Assembly: GCA_003534085.1 (NCBI GenBank)
Contig: DQBY01000114.1
Coordinates: 1-6,961, forward strand
From: Candidatus Moraniibacteriota bacterium
GTDB taxonomy: Bacteria; Patescibacteriota; Minisyncoccia; Moranbacterales; UBA2206
Direction: 5' to 3'
Length of the DNA: 6,961 bases
This document shows positions 1 through 6,047 of this stretch, piece by piece. Position 1 is the stretch's first letter. Every line of letters begins with the position of its first letter. Below the pieces are notes generated by a model. That model made no database searches, was not told the DNA's origin, and saw only the letters and a list, made by a program, of their open reading frames with translations. Made by a program: the position numbers and the translations under genes.

Positions 1-97
1 GGAATTTTCCTCCGGACCGGAGTCCTTTTTCCAGCTTCTCAATCGCCTCCGGCTGATCCCCTGCTGGTTTATATTTTGATGAAATTTCGAATCTCAT
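1..97 (-). CDS. uvrB: Excinuclease ABC subunit B, N-terminal fragment (runs off left edge)
   Basis: UvrB is the DNA helicase-like subunit of nucleotide excision repair; it receives damaged DNA from UvrA and recruits UvrC. Only 32 codons are present, read on the minus strand from an ATG at 97-95. The translation begins MRFEISSKYKPAGDQPEAIE and continues to a KLEKGLRSGGKF stretch. This matches the conserved UvrB start, in which a short beta strand is followed by the Y/F-KP-x-GDQP-x-AI motif (the Q-motif region that contacts the adenine of ATP). The Walker A segment would follow just outside the window. There is no obvious Shine-Dalgarno site before the ATG. The gene is divergent from the glycosyltransferase at 208, so the two share the 110-base gap. 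The match is short but very characteristic. The fragment ends because of the window edge, so nothing suggests it is broken. Confidence 0.9.
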   Translation of the reverse strand, partial: MRFEISSKYKPAGDQPEAIEKLEKGLRSGGKF

Positions 98-207
98 AGA
101 TAGATATACTACAACAATACCACCGGATTGTCCAAAGAAAAACCATCTCCTAGAAAAATATAAAAGAGCAGATCATGTAGTAATAAGGAAGTAAAAAATA
201 AGCCAAA
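98..207. promoter_or_regulatory. Divergent intergenic region with weak promoter candidates
   Basis: This gap separates divergent uvrB and the glycosyltransferase and must hold start signals for both. On the plus strand, TATAAA at 159-164 is a possible -10 box, but no good -35 hexamer sits 16-18 bases upstream (TTGTCC at 128-133 is too far). AAGGAA at 185-190 is a possible ribosome binding site for the ATG at 208, although the spacing of 17 bases is long. On the minus strand, TATATC at 108-103 lies just before the uvrB ATG and could be a -10 box giving a very short or absent leader. No SOS/LexA-like palindrome was recognised. All these assignments are weak. Confidence 0.25.
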
Positions 208-1245
208 ATGATGAAAATAGCCCAAATCGCCCCTATTATAGAAAGCATTCCGCCCAAGAGATATGGCGGAACGGAAAGGGTCATCCATGAGCTCACAGAA
301 GAACTGGTGAAGCGGGGACACGAGGTCACTCTGTTTGCCAGCGGAGACTCCAAGACTTCTGCCAAATTGGTGTCCATCTTTCCGGAAGCCTTGAGGAACA
401 AAAAAATAAAAAACATGTCATTTATAAATGCCATGAGCGTCCAGCATATCGGCATGGCATATAGACAGCAAAACGAATTTGACATCATCCATGATCACAA
501 CGCCACCATGAGCCTAGCCGTGGCCCATAACGCCCGCCGTCCGGTGGTCGTGACTTATCACGGTCCATATAATGAAGAGATTTCGGAAGTTTTCAGAAAA
601 TTAAACCGGCCCTATGTCGTTTCCATTTCAAAATCGCAAGTAAAAAATGCCGAAAACATAAATCACGCCGGCACGGTTTACAACGGACTGAGCATGGAGC
701 ATTTCCCTTTTTCAGATACGCATGACGGATACCTTTTGTTCGTCGGAAGAATCTCCATGGAAAAAGGCCTCCATCACGCGATTGCCGCCGCGCTGGAACT
801 GGATCTTCCCCTTTTGATCGCAGCCAAACTTGATCCGGTCGACCTTGGTTATTTCAACGATTACATCCTACCCTTCCTTTCGGAAAGCATCCGTTGGGTC
901 GGAGAAGTCAATGAAGAAGAACGGAACCGGCTGATGAGCAAAGCGATGTGTTTCCTGCACCCGATCACCTGGCCGGAACCGTTCGGGCTCACCCTGATCG
1001 AATCGATGGCATGCGGATGTCCGGTCATCGCGATCGGCAAAGGCTCCATCCCGGAAATAATCTTGGACGGAAAAACCGGCTTTGTCATTTCCGAACCGGA
1101 AGAGATGATTTCAAAAATACAAAAAATAGATACCATAAAAAGAGAAGACTGCCGGAAACACGCCTTGGAAAATTTCAGCGCGAAAAAGATGGCGGACGGA
1201 TATGAAAAAATTTATGAAAAAATATTAGCTGAAAAAAATATATGA
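208..1245 (+). CDS. Glycosyltransferase family 4 (GT-B fold)
   Basis: This is a cytoplasmic retaining glycosyltransferase of the GT4 family that transfers a sugar from a nucleotide-sugar donor; donor and acceptor cannot be read from sequence. The 345-residue product has the two Rossmann-like halves of GT-B enzymes. Near residues 19-45 there is a glycine-rich loop and helix (YGGTERVIHELTEEL...GHEVTLFASGDS), followed by DIIHDHNA, VVVTYHGP and a VYNG linker. The C-terminal half begins with LLFVGRISMEKGL. It carries the GT4 EX7E motif as EPFGLTLIE, residues 257-265, followed by ACGCPVIA and GSIPEII, which bind the donor. Length is normal. The start at 208 gives MMKIAQIAP; the adjacent ATG at 211 is equally possible. 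The stop overlaps the next start as ATGA (1242-1245), so translation is probably coupled with the debranching-type glycosidase. That pairing suggests work on an alpha-glucan or storage or compatible oligosaccharide (inference). Confidence 0.9.
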   Translation: MMKIAQIAPIIESIPPKRYGGTERVIHELTEELVKRGHEVTLFASGDSKTSAKLVSIFPEALRNKKIKNMSFINAMSVQHIGMAYRQQNEFDIIHDHNATMSLAVAHNARRPVVVTYHGPYNEEISEVFRKLNRPYVVSISKSQVKNAENINHAGTVYNGLSMEHFPFSDTHDGYLLFVGRISMEKGLHHAIAAALELDLPLLIAAKLDPVDLGYFNDYILPFLSESIRWVGEVNEEERNRLMSKAMCFLHPITWPEPFGLTLIESMACGCPVIAIGKGSIPEIILDGKTGFVISEPEEMISKIQKIDTIKREDCRKHALENFSAKKMADGYEKIYEKILAEKNI

Positions 1246-2540
1246 AAAAGAAATTGGACTATTTCCATAATCTAGGGAAATCAGTCCTTAAGTCTTTAGA
1301 AGTTCCCGATGGGATCCTTGCTTCGGGCGAACATATTTACAGCTGCATCTTCGGACGCGATTCCTTGATCACGGCGCTCAAGCTTTTGCGGGCTTACCGA
1401 TCGGATCCCGATCTTTATTATCTCGAACTCACCAAAAAGATATTAAACGGGCTGGCAAAGTTGCAAGGCTCGGAAGTAAACATCGAATCCGGAGAAGAGC
1501 CCGGAAAGATGATTCATGAATTCCGCATCACCGGACACGAACGCCTCACCCAAAGCATCCCTCCATGGTATCAATATCCGGACGGAACGATGCGGAATTT
1601 CGACACGGTCGACGCGACGCCTCTCTTCCTGATCACGACTTATCGCTTTTATCAAAGAAGCGGCGACCACGCCTTCATCGCTCAGATCGAAGAAAATATA
1701 AAAATGGCCTTGGTCTGGATTTTGGAATACGGCGACAAAAACGGTGACGGCTTCATCAATTACCAGACGCCTCCGGAAAGAAAAAGCGGCGGACTGTTGG
1801 TCCACAACTGGATGGACAGCTCGGAAGCGGTTTTTCATGAGGATGAAAAATTGGAAATCATTTTTCCGATAGCTCCGGCCGAAGCGCAAGCGTATTCATA
1901 TCTGGCACTCAAATTATGGGCTCCGTATTTTTCTGAAAGAGATAAAAAGTTTTCCCAAAAACTGATTGCCAGAGCCGATGACCTGAAAAAAAATTTTAAT
2001 AAAGAATTTGTCCTGGCCAACCGTCCGGAACAATTTGCCCTAGCTCACAGCCTGGACGGAAAAGGGAATCCGCTGGCTTCGATGCGTTCCACGGCCGGAC
2101 ACATCCTTTGGGCCTGCCTCAATCCGATCGATGATGGAAAAACAGACTGCATCCTGGAAGAAAAATATGTTCCCGCCCTAGTCCGAAGTCTTTTTGATCC
2201 GGATTTGTTTGAGGAAAATGCCGGCATCAGGACTTTAAGCAAAAAATCCCGCTCCTTTGATCCGCTCAGCTATCATAACGGATCGATCTGGCCGCATGAC
2301 AATTCCATCATCGCCGAAGGTCTGGAAAATCTAGGCTATGTCGGAGGAGCCAGAAATATCCGAAAAGCTATTTTCAAAGCGTTCGATCATTTCAAAACTC
2401 CGATCGAACTTTTCGTCTACTGGAACGGAGAATACCGGGAATACAAATCTCCCGGCGGACAGATCGGCTGCCGCAACCAAGCCTGGAGCGCCGCGGCCAT
2501 GATCGCAGATTCTTTAGCGCTCAAAAAACCTGCTAAATAA
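1242..2540 (+). CDS. Glycogen-debranching-type glycosidase (amylo-alpha-1,6-glucosidase-like, alpha/alpha barrel)
   Basis: This 432-residue protein resembles the catalytic (alpha/alpha)6 domain of bacterial and archaeal glycogen debranching enzymes (COG3408 type), which hydrolyse alpha-glucosidic linkages. Visible landmarks are FGRDS at residues 37-41, GKMIHEFR at 88-95, TVDATPLF at 122-129, HNWMDSSEA at 188-196 (Asp192 is the likely general acid by analogy with the W-x-D-S motif of the family), YHNGSIWPHDN at 344-354, and GCRNQAWSAAA near 408-419. The last matches the SPQAW-type segment that closes the barrel. There is no signal peptide, so it should be cytoplasmic. Archaeal-type debranching enzymes usually carry an additional N-terminal beta-rich domain; here the barrel begins almost at once, so this is a short, single-domain form. 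The start overlaps the glycosyltransferase stop by four bases and has no clear Shine-Dalgarno site, which fits translational coupling. The exact substrate is unknown; it could be another GH15/GH37-like alpha-glucosidase. Confidence 0.85.
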   Translation: MKKKLDYFHNLGKSVLKSLEVPDGILASGEHIYSCIFGRDSLITALKLLRAYRSDPDLYYLELTKKILNGLAKLQGSEVNIESGEEPGKMIHEFRITGHERLTQSIPPWYQYPDGTMRNFDTVDATPLFLITTYRFYQRSGDHAFIAQIEENIKMALVWILEYGDKNGDGFINYQTPPERKSGGLLVHNWMDSSEAVFHEDEKLEIIFPIAPAEAQAYSYLALKLWAPYFSERDKKFSQKLIARADDLKKNFNKEFVLANRPEQFALAHSLDGKGNPLASMRSTAGHILWACLNPIDDGKTDCILEEKYVPALVRSLFDPDLFEENAGIRTLSKKSRSFDPLSYHNGSIWPHDNSIIAEGLENLGYVGGARNIRKAIFKAFDHFKTPIELFVYWNGEYREYKSPGGQIGCRNQAWSAAAMIADSLALKKPAK

Positions 2541-2574
2541 CTTTTTGAAATTTTATCCTAATTGCAATTAATTG

Positions 2575-2583
2575 TGATATAAT
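2575..2583 (+). promoter_or_regulatory. Extended -10 promoter (TGATATAAT) for the small lysine-rich gene
   Basis: A perfect TATAAT at 2578-2583 is preceded by TG at 2575-2576 in the TGN arrangement of an extended -10 promoter, which can work without a -35 box. None is seen at the right spacing (TTGAAA at 2545-2550 is 27 bases away). Six bases separate the hexamer from the ATG at 2590, so transcription would be expected to begin at or next to the start codon. Confidence 0.6.
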
Positions 2584-2589
2584 TTAAGT

Positions 2590-2712
2590 ATGCCAAAGAA
2601 GACAAAAGCTGAAAAAAGAGACAAGAAGAAAAAACCGAAAATGAAAATTTCCGGGAAAAAAGTTTTTGGTCTGAAAGAAATAATTTTAAAAAAGAGCTCA
2701 AATAAGCGCTGA
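2590..2712 (+). CDS. Small lysine-rich protein, 40 residues, function unknown
   Basis: This short open frame (ATG 2590, TGA 2710-2712) encodes a 40-residue protein with 16 lysines and 2 arginines against 3 acidic residues. The N-terminal half is almost purely basic (MPKKTKAEKRDKKKKPK), and the C-terminal half (KISGKKVFGLKEIILKKSS) has a short mixed hydrophobic stretch. It has no membrane segment and no cysteines. I do not recognise a named family. The composition suggests a nucleic-acid- or ribosome-binding micro-protein, but that is inference. Support for it being real is a perfect extended -10 promoter placed six bases before the ATG, the proximity to a gene end, and a coherent MPKK-type start. 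Against it are its shortness, the absence of a Shine-Dalgarno site and an AAA-rich composition that can arise by chance in A-rich DNA. If real, its mRNA is probably leaderless. Confidence 0.5.
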   Translation: MPKKTKAEKRDKKKKPKMKISGKKVFGLKEIILKKSSNKR

Positions 2713-2726
2713 ATCGACTTTTCTCA

Positions 2727-2857
2727 TTGACCCAGCACTAACTTTGCATCTTTAATCAAGTTTCGCTATAAATTAAGATTAGAAATAACTGATTTTTTAA
2801 ATATTTTCTAAGAAATTTAATCAATTAATCTTCCATGCAAAGTTAGTGCTGGGTTGA
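2727..2857. repeat. Inverted-repeat element (MITE- or REPIN-like) flanked by TTGA
   Basis: ACCCAGCACTAACTTTGCAT at 2730-2749 returns as its exact reverse complement at 2835-2854: a 20-bp perfect inverted repeat around an 85-base AT-rich centre. The tetranucleotide TTGA stands directly outside both 19-bp cores (2727-2730 and 2854-2857), as a 4-bp target-site duplication would. The centre has no coding capacity worth noting but contains its own small inverted repeats (AAGATTA at 2775-2781 against TAATCTT at 2826-2832; TTTCTAAGAAA near 2805-2815) and a direct repeat TTTAATCAA (2751-2759 and 2816-2824). A third copy of the arm lies at 6884-6902. The architecture fits a non-autonomous mobile element or a REP doublet moved by an enzyme encoded elsewhere. 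It has no T-run as a classical terminator would, though the hairpin could still affect RNA ends. Confidence 0.8.
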
Positions 2858-2881
2858 CTACAGCCGACCCTCATGCTAATC

Positions 2882-2903
2882 TGTTATAAGTTTTAAAAGG
2901 GGG
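2882..2903 (+). promoter_or_regulatory. Candidate -10 box and ribosome binding site for the YvlD-type gene
   Basis: TGTTATAAG at 2882-2890 reads as an extended -10 (TG, one base, TATAAG). It is followed by the purine run AAAAGGGGG at 2895-2903, the strongest Shine-Dalgarno-like sequence in the window, 13 bases before the ATG at 2917. TTGACT at 2854-2859, formed at the right edge of the inverted-repeat element, looks like a -35 hexamer, but it is 25 bases from this -10, so a standard promoter would need the poorer TAATCT at 2877-2882 (17-base spacing). Confidence 0.4.
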
Positions 2904-2916
2904 AACCAATAAAACT

Positions 2917-3276
2917 ATGCGCCTAATTTTTCGAATTTTGGCCAATGCGGCAGCTATCCTGATTGCCGTTAAAGTCGTTCCCGGATTCATTTTTACCGGA
3001 ACTCCCGTGGAACTGCTGATAGCCGGAGCCGTACTGGGATTGATCAATGCTCTGATTAAACCGATCATCCAGCTCATAGCTCTGCCAGTCATCTTCCTGA
3101 CGCTTGGATTTTTCAATATCATAATCAATATCGCCCTTCTGCTTCTGGCCGCGAAATTCCTGCCATATCTCAAAATCGAAACGTTTCTGGCGGCATTCCT
3201 GGGAGTAGTTATTCTGGCCATAATGAACCACCTTGTGACTAAGTTAAATAGACATGGTGATATAAATAAATTCTAA
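2917..3276 (+). CDS. YvlD-type small membrane protein (phage holin superfamily IV)
   Basis: This 119-residue, highly hydrophobic protein has four predicted membrane segments, roughly residues 4-24, 31-47, 51-80 and 90-108. It begins with the family-typical pattern of a short basic end, one helix, and VPGF. The GLINALIKPIIQLIALPVIFLTLG stretch, in which a kinked helix carries N-x-x-I-K-P and L-P, is the hallmark of the family called phage_holin_4_2 or YvlD. Members are widespread chromosomal inner-membrane proteins of unknown role, and the 'holin' name is by superfamily only; nothing phage-like surrounds this gene. Length is normal for the family. The start is supported by an AAAAGGGGG ribosome binding site. 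The stop lies inside the left arm of the palindrome that precedes secG. The gene may be the first of a unit running through secG and beyond, but the palindrome could separate transcripts. Confidence 0.9.
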   Translation: MRLIFRILANAAAILIAVKVVPGFIFTGTPVELLIAGAVLGLINALIKPIIQLIALPVIFLTLGFFNIIINIALLLLAAKFLPYLKIETFLAAFLGVVILAIMNHLVTKLNRHGDINKF

Positions 3277-3368
3277 ATTACGAACGTACGAATTTGTCGA
3301 AAGTACGAAAATAATAGAAAATTTCGTGTTTCGTATTTTCGTTTAATTCGTATTTTCGTAAATTAGAA
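3271..3368. repeat. Long imperfect palindrome of TACGAA/TTCGTA words between the YvlD-type gene and secG
   Basis: Bases 3271-3310 pair with 3329-3368 without any gap: 33 of 40 positions match the reverse complement, around an 18-base loop. The arms are made of a reiterated word: TACGAA at 3279, 3287 and 3304 on the left and TTCGTA at 3330, 3347 and 3355 on the right. The palindrome begins inside the stop codon region of the upstream gene and ends 14 bases before the secG ATG, so it fills practically the whole intergenic gap. In RNA it would make a strong AT-rich hairpin. A role as terminator, processing site or RNA stabiliser is possible, but there is no clean T-run; it may also be a neutral expanding repeat. 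Confidence 0.8.
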
Positions 3369-3382
3369 ATAATATTAAAATC

Positions 3383-3610
3383 ATGAAAATAATAAACATC
3401 GCAGAAATCATCGTCTCAATCCTTCTGATAATTTCCATCCTCCTGCAGAACAAAGGAGCGGGACTCTCCTCGACCTTCGGAGGAGATTTCGGAGGATATT
3501 ACAGCAAGCGCGGTTTTGAAAAATTCCTGGTTCGTTTTTCCATCTTCCTGGCAATCATATTCATATTTTTAGCTGTTGCCAATCTGCTTCTGACCAGCAA
3601 TCCGTCTTAA
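3383..3610 (+). CDS. secG: Protein-export membrane protein SecG
   Basis: SecG is the small third subunit of the SecYEG channel and assists SecA-driven protein translocation across the cytoplasmic membrane. The 75-residue product has the two expected membrane helices (about residues 5-22 and 48-70). Between them lies the signature cytoplasmic loop, QNKGAGLSSTFGG followed by FGGYYSKRGFEKFL. This QxxKGxGLSxxFGG plus 'RGxEKxLxxxT/SI' arrangement is diagnostic, and the length is normal. The ATG at 3383 has no Shine-Dalgarno site; an AT-rich stretch with TAATAT at 3370-3375 lies seven bases upstream and might be a -10 box giving a leaderless message (weak). Immediately upstream is the TACGAA palindrome. 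The following gene encodes a membrane-anchored peptide-binding protein that is itself likely to need the Sec system. Confidence 0.95.
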   Translation: MKIINIAEIIVSILLIISILLQNKGAGLSSTFGGDFGGYYSKRGFEKFLVRFSIFLAIIFIFLAVANLLLTSNPS

Positions 3611-3671
3611 TCAGTATTTCAAACATATTCGCAACTATCCAGACAACAAAAAATATTCTCTGAAAAAATGG

Positions 3672-5333
3672 ATGCGCGCCTTTCAATTTTTCAGCATAAA
3701 AGAAAAGGTTCTTTTTAACGGCCTTCTCATCATCCTTGTCGGATCAGTCATCGGATGGGGGCTGCTTTTTTATCATTCCAAAACAAAAGCCGTAGCTAAT
3801 TATGGAGGAGAATACATCGAAGGGATCGTCGGCCAGCCTCTCCATATCAATCCGATCATTGCCCAGTCTAATAACGCGGATGAGGACCTGGCTCAGCTCA
3901 TTTTCAACGGACTCTTGAAATATGACAGCCGAGGCAACCTCGTTCCCGACCTGGCTGAAAGATATGAACTTTCCGAAGACAAAAAAACCTATACTTTTTA
4001 TTTAAAAGAAGATGTCGTATGGCACGACGGAAAGCCGTTCACGGCTGTCGATGTCCTATATACGGCCAATTTGATTTCGGATCCGGCTTACAAGAGTCCC
4101 CTTCGCGCCAATTGGCATGAAGTCTCGGCTGAAATGACGGATGAATTTACCATAAAGTTTGAAATTCAAAATCAATACGTAGGATTTCCCAACAATCTGA
4201 CTTTCGGAATCTTGCCGAAGCATATCTGGGAGTCCGTAAATCCGGACAAATTCACTCTCACCGACCTCAACCTCAGCCCGATCGGAACCGGACCGTACAA
4301 ATATAATTATTTCCAGAAAGACTCGAACGGAAATATCATTTCTTATAAGCTGGTTGCCAACCCGAACTATTTCGCAGGCAAGCCGTACATATCCAAGATC
4401 ACTTTCAATTTCTATCTGGATGATGATTCTGCTCTCAAAGCTTACAACACGAAAGAAATTATGGGGATAAATAGCATAACTCCCCGGCGCATTTCAGACA
4501 TCAAGCTGATTCAGAGCACCGCGGTGCATAAATTCGACATTCCGACTTATTTCGCCGTTTTTTTCAATCAGAACAAAAGCGTCCCTCTGGCAAACGACGA
4601 GGTGCGCCTGGCTCTTTCATATGCGACTGACAGAAAATCACTCATCGATTCCATCTTCGGAGGAAATGGGAGCGAAGTGTTTTCTCCTTTTCTGAAGAAT
4701 ATGATCGGGTATTCCGAAGATGCCGCCAAGCACGGATTCGATCCGGACAAGGCAAACAAGATCCTTGAGGATAACGGCTGGAAAACAGGAGAAGATGGCA
4801 TCCGCAGCAAAGACGGATTCGACCTTGAATTCACTCTGACCACGACCGACTGGAAAGAACTTTATGATACGGCCGGAATATTGAAGGAACAATGGGAAAA
4901 ACTTGGAGCCCGAGTGAACGTGCATACTTATTCCATTTCCGACATCCAACAGAACCATATCCGTCCTCGAGAATATGACGCTCTGCTTTTCGGACAGGTG
5001 CTGGGCGCGGATCCCGACCCTTATTCTTTCTGGAATTCCAACCAAAAAAAAGGCGCCGGCTTGAATCTGGCTCTTTTCGGAGATTCCGAAACGGATAAAT
5101 TGATCGACGACGGCCGCATCGAATTTGACGCTGAAAAAAGAGCTGCTATCTACAAAGAATTCCAAAAGAAATTGTCCAAAGAAATACCGGCAGTCTTCCT
5201 GTACAGCCGCGCATATATCTATCCGCTGAACAAAAAAGTTCAGGGAGTAGGAATAGAAAATCTGATCTCCCCCTCCAAGCGCTTCTCGGACGTGAACCAT
5301 TGGTATATCAAAACAAAGAGAATCAAAAAATAA
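3672..5333 (+). CDS. Peptide/oligopeptide ABC transporter substrate-binding protein (family 5), membrane-anchored
   Basis: This is an extracytoplasmic solute-binding protein of the DppA/OppA class (SBP_bac_5), which captures peptides or related solutes for an ABC importer. From the ATG at 3672 it has 553 residues. A basic segment is followed by a hydrophobic helix at about residues 13-34, then the binding domain. Family marks are GGEYIEGIVGQPLHINP, DLAQLIFNGLLKYD, and the classic LAERYELSEDKKTYTFYLKE...WHDGKPFTAVDV signature. GTGPYKY and a late DPDPYSFWNS segment follow. There is no lipobox cysteine, so it is probably held by an uncleaved N-terminal helix and not a lipid. No permease or ATPase genes are in the window. 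The start is uncertain: the frame is open upstream to 3594 and reads like coding sequence (QYFKHIRNYPDNKK...), but contains only ATT, ATC or CTG as possible starts. No Shine-Dalgarno site precedes 3672. Function is clear at family level; the ligand is not. Confidence 0.92.
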   Translation: MRAFQFFSIKEKVLFNGLLIILVGSVIGWGLLFYHSKTKAVANYGGEYIEGIVGQPLHINPIIAQSNNADEDLAQLIFNGLLKYDSRGNLVPDLAERYELSEDKKTYTFYLKEDVVWHDGKPFTAVDVLYTANLISDPAYKSPLRANWHEVSAEMTDEFTIKFEIQNQYVGFPNNLTFGILPKHIWESVNPDKFTLTDLNLSPIGTGPYKYNYFQKDSNGNIISYKLVANPNYFAGKPYISKITFNFYLDDDSALKAYNTKEIMGINSITPRRISDIKLIQSTAVHKFDIPTYFAVFFNQNKSVPLANDEVRLALSYATDRKSLIDSIFGGNGSEVFSPFLKNMIGYSEDAAKHGFDPDKANKILEDNGWKTGEDGIRSKDGFDLEFTLTTTDWKELYDTAGILKEQWEKLGARVNVHTYSISDIQQNHIRPREYDALLFGQVLGADPDPYSFWNSNQKKGAGLNLALFGDSETDKLIDDGRIEFDAEKRAAIYKEFQKKLSKEIPAVFLYSRAYIYPLNKKVQGVGIENLISPSKRFSDVNHWYIKTKRIKK

Positions 5334-5334
5334 T

Positions 5335-5428
5335 TTTTCGCGTATCGCATAACGCATAACTCGCATCGTGTATTTGCATAAAATATGCGACGTACGATTT
5401 GCGATATACGATATGCGATCCACGAAAA
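5335..5428. repeat. Long imperfect palindrome of CGCAT/ATGCG words before the cupin isomerase gene
   Basis: Left arm 5335-5380 and right arm 5384-5428 are imperfect inverted repeats around a three-base AAA turn. The outermost 16 bases differ at two positions (TTTTCGCGTATCGCAT against TTTTCGTGGATCGCAT on the other strand); the inner part needs small gaps. The left arm repeats CGCAT at 5346, 5353 and 5362 plus TTGCATA at 5374. The right arm has ATGCG at 5385 and 5413 and TTGCG at 5399. It begins one base after the peptide-binding-protein stop (5331-5333) and ends one base before the isomerase ATG (5430), so it is the entire gap between the two genes. It could act as an RNA processing or termination structure, or hide the start codon's surroundings. 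Confidence 0.75.
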
Positions 5429-5429
5429 T

Positions 5430-6038
5430 ATGAAAATCGATTTCACAAACGTTCCCAAACATTACGCGGCGAGGACGCATGAAAAAATGCAGGAAGTCCT
5501 GATGGATCCGCAAGGAATCGGACCCGCTGTCCATTACTACATGATCCGTGGCGGAAGCGATCAAAAAAATATCACTGTCTGGGAACCGGGAACGATTTCC
5601 GGAGAATACATCAAGACCTACGGACATTATCATGTCGGAGATCTCTCTGAAACTTATTGGATAACCTATGGCCAAGGCATAGCACTGCTTCAAAAACTGG
5701 CTGAAGATGAAAACGGCAATATAATCCCAGATACAGTTTCCGAATTCAAAGCCGTCCCGGTCAAAGCCGGAGACGAAATTTTTATGCCTGCCAAATTCGG
5801 ACACTTGGTCGTCAACACCGGAAAAACATATTTCGCCACGGCTGACGACAGCCCGGTATATTTCGACGATCCGGATCCGGCCGGACTGCCGGGGCATGCG
5901 GACTACAAGCCTGTCCAAGACATGCAAGGATTCGCATACTATGTTGTCGAACACGAAGGCAAACCGGCTCTCAAAAAAAATCCTCATTATAAAGCTATTC
6001 GAAAAGAAGACTTGGGCGGTTTGCCAGTAGTCGACTAA
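5430..6038 (+). CDS. pgiA: Cupin-type glucose-6-phosphate isomerase
   Basis: This enzyme would interconvert glucose 6-phosphate and fructose 6-phosphate in the cytoplasm using a bound metal. It belongs to the small cupin family (archaeal-type PGI) and not to the large SIS-domain Pgi. The 202-residue product has the family's N-terminal segment (VLMDPQGIGPAVHYYMIRGG), then the cupin motifs. GHYHVGDLSETYWITYGQG gives metal ligands His66, His68 and Glu74, and PAKFGHLVVNTG gives His125; the ligand spacing parallels the biochemically studied Pyrococcus enzyme. I chose the ATG at 5430; the frame is open to an ATG at 5385, but the extra residues are encoded by the palindrome and do not look like protein. 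The gene lies ten bases before the nucleotidyltransferase/phosphomannose-isomerase gene, so the two are probably cotranscribed and act in sequence on fructose 6-phosphate. No Shine-Dalgarno site is visible. Confidence 0.9.
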   Translation: MKIDFTNVPKHYAARTHEKMQEVLMDPQGIGPAVHYYMIRGGSDQKNITVWEPGTISGEYIKTYGHYHVGDLSETYWITYGQGIALLQKLAEDENGNIIPDTVSEFKAVPVKAGDEIFMPAKFGHLVVNTGKTYFATADDSPVYFDDPDPAGLPGHADYKPVQDMQGFAYYVVEHEGKPALKKNPHYKAIRKEDLGGLPVVD

Positions 6039-6047
6039 TTTAAAAAT

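Noticed and set aside
2727..2756. TTGACC (2727-2732) followed by TTTAAT (2751-2756) as a promoter carried by the inverted-repeat element.
   Set aside because: The hexamer spacing is 18 and the match is moderate, but the third copy of the arm lacks a comparable -10, so the conserved arm is not explained as a promoter.
2851..2870. A small hairpin (GGGTTG with CGACCC) overlapping the right end of the inverted-repeat element, as a possible terminator.
   Set aside because: The stem is only six pairs with one wobble, and it is followed by TCATGCTAAT, not a T-run.
2917..3276. The holin-superfamily name as evidence of a prophage.
   Set aside because: YvlD-type proteins are common chromosomal membrane proteins, and there are no phage structural, lysis, integrase or repressor genes around it.
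3271..3368. Repeated TACGAA words as a CRISPR array.
   Set aside because: The units are six bases, unevenly spaced and inverted at the centre; there are no 25-40-base direct repeats with unique spacers and no cas genes.
5385..5429. An upstream in-frame ATG that would add 15 residues to the cupin isomerase.
   Set aside because: The added residues come from the right arm of the CGCAT palindrome, and the family N-terminus aligns with the ATG at 5430.
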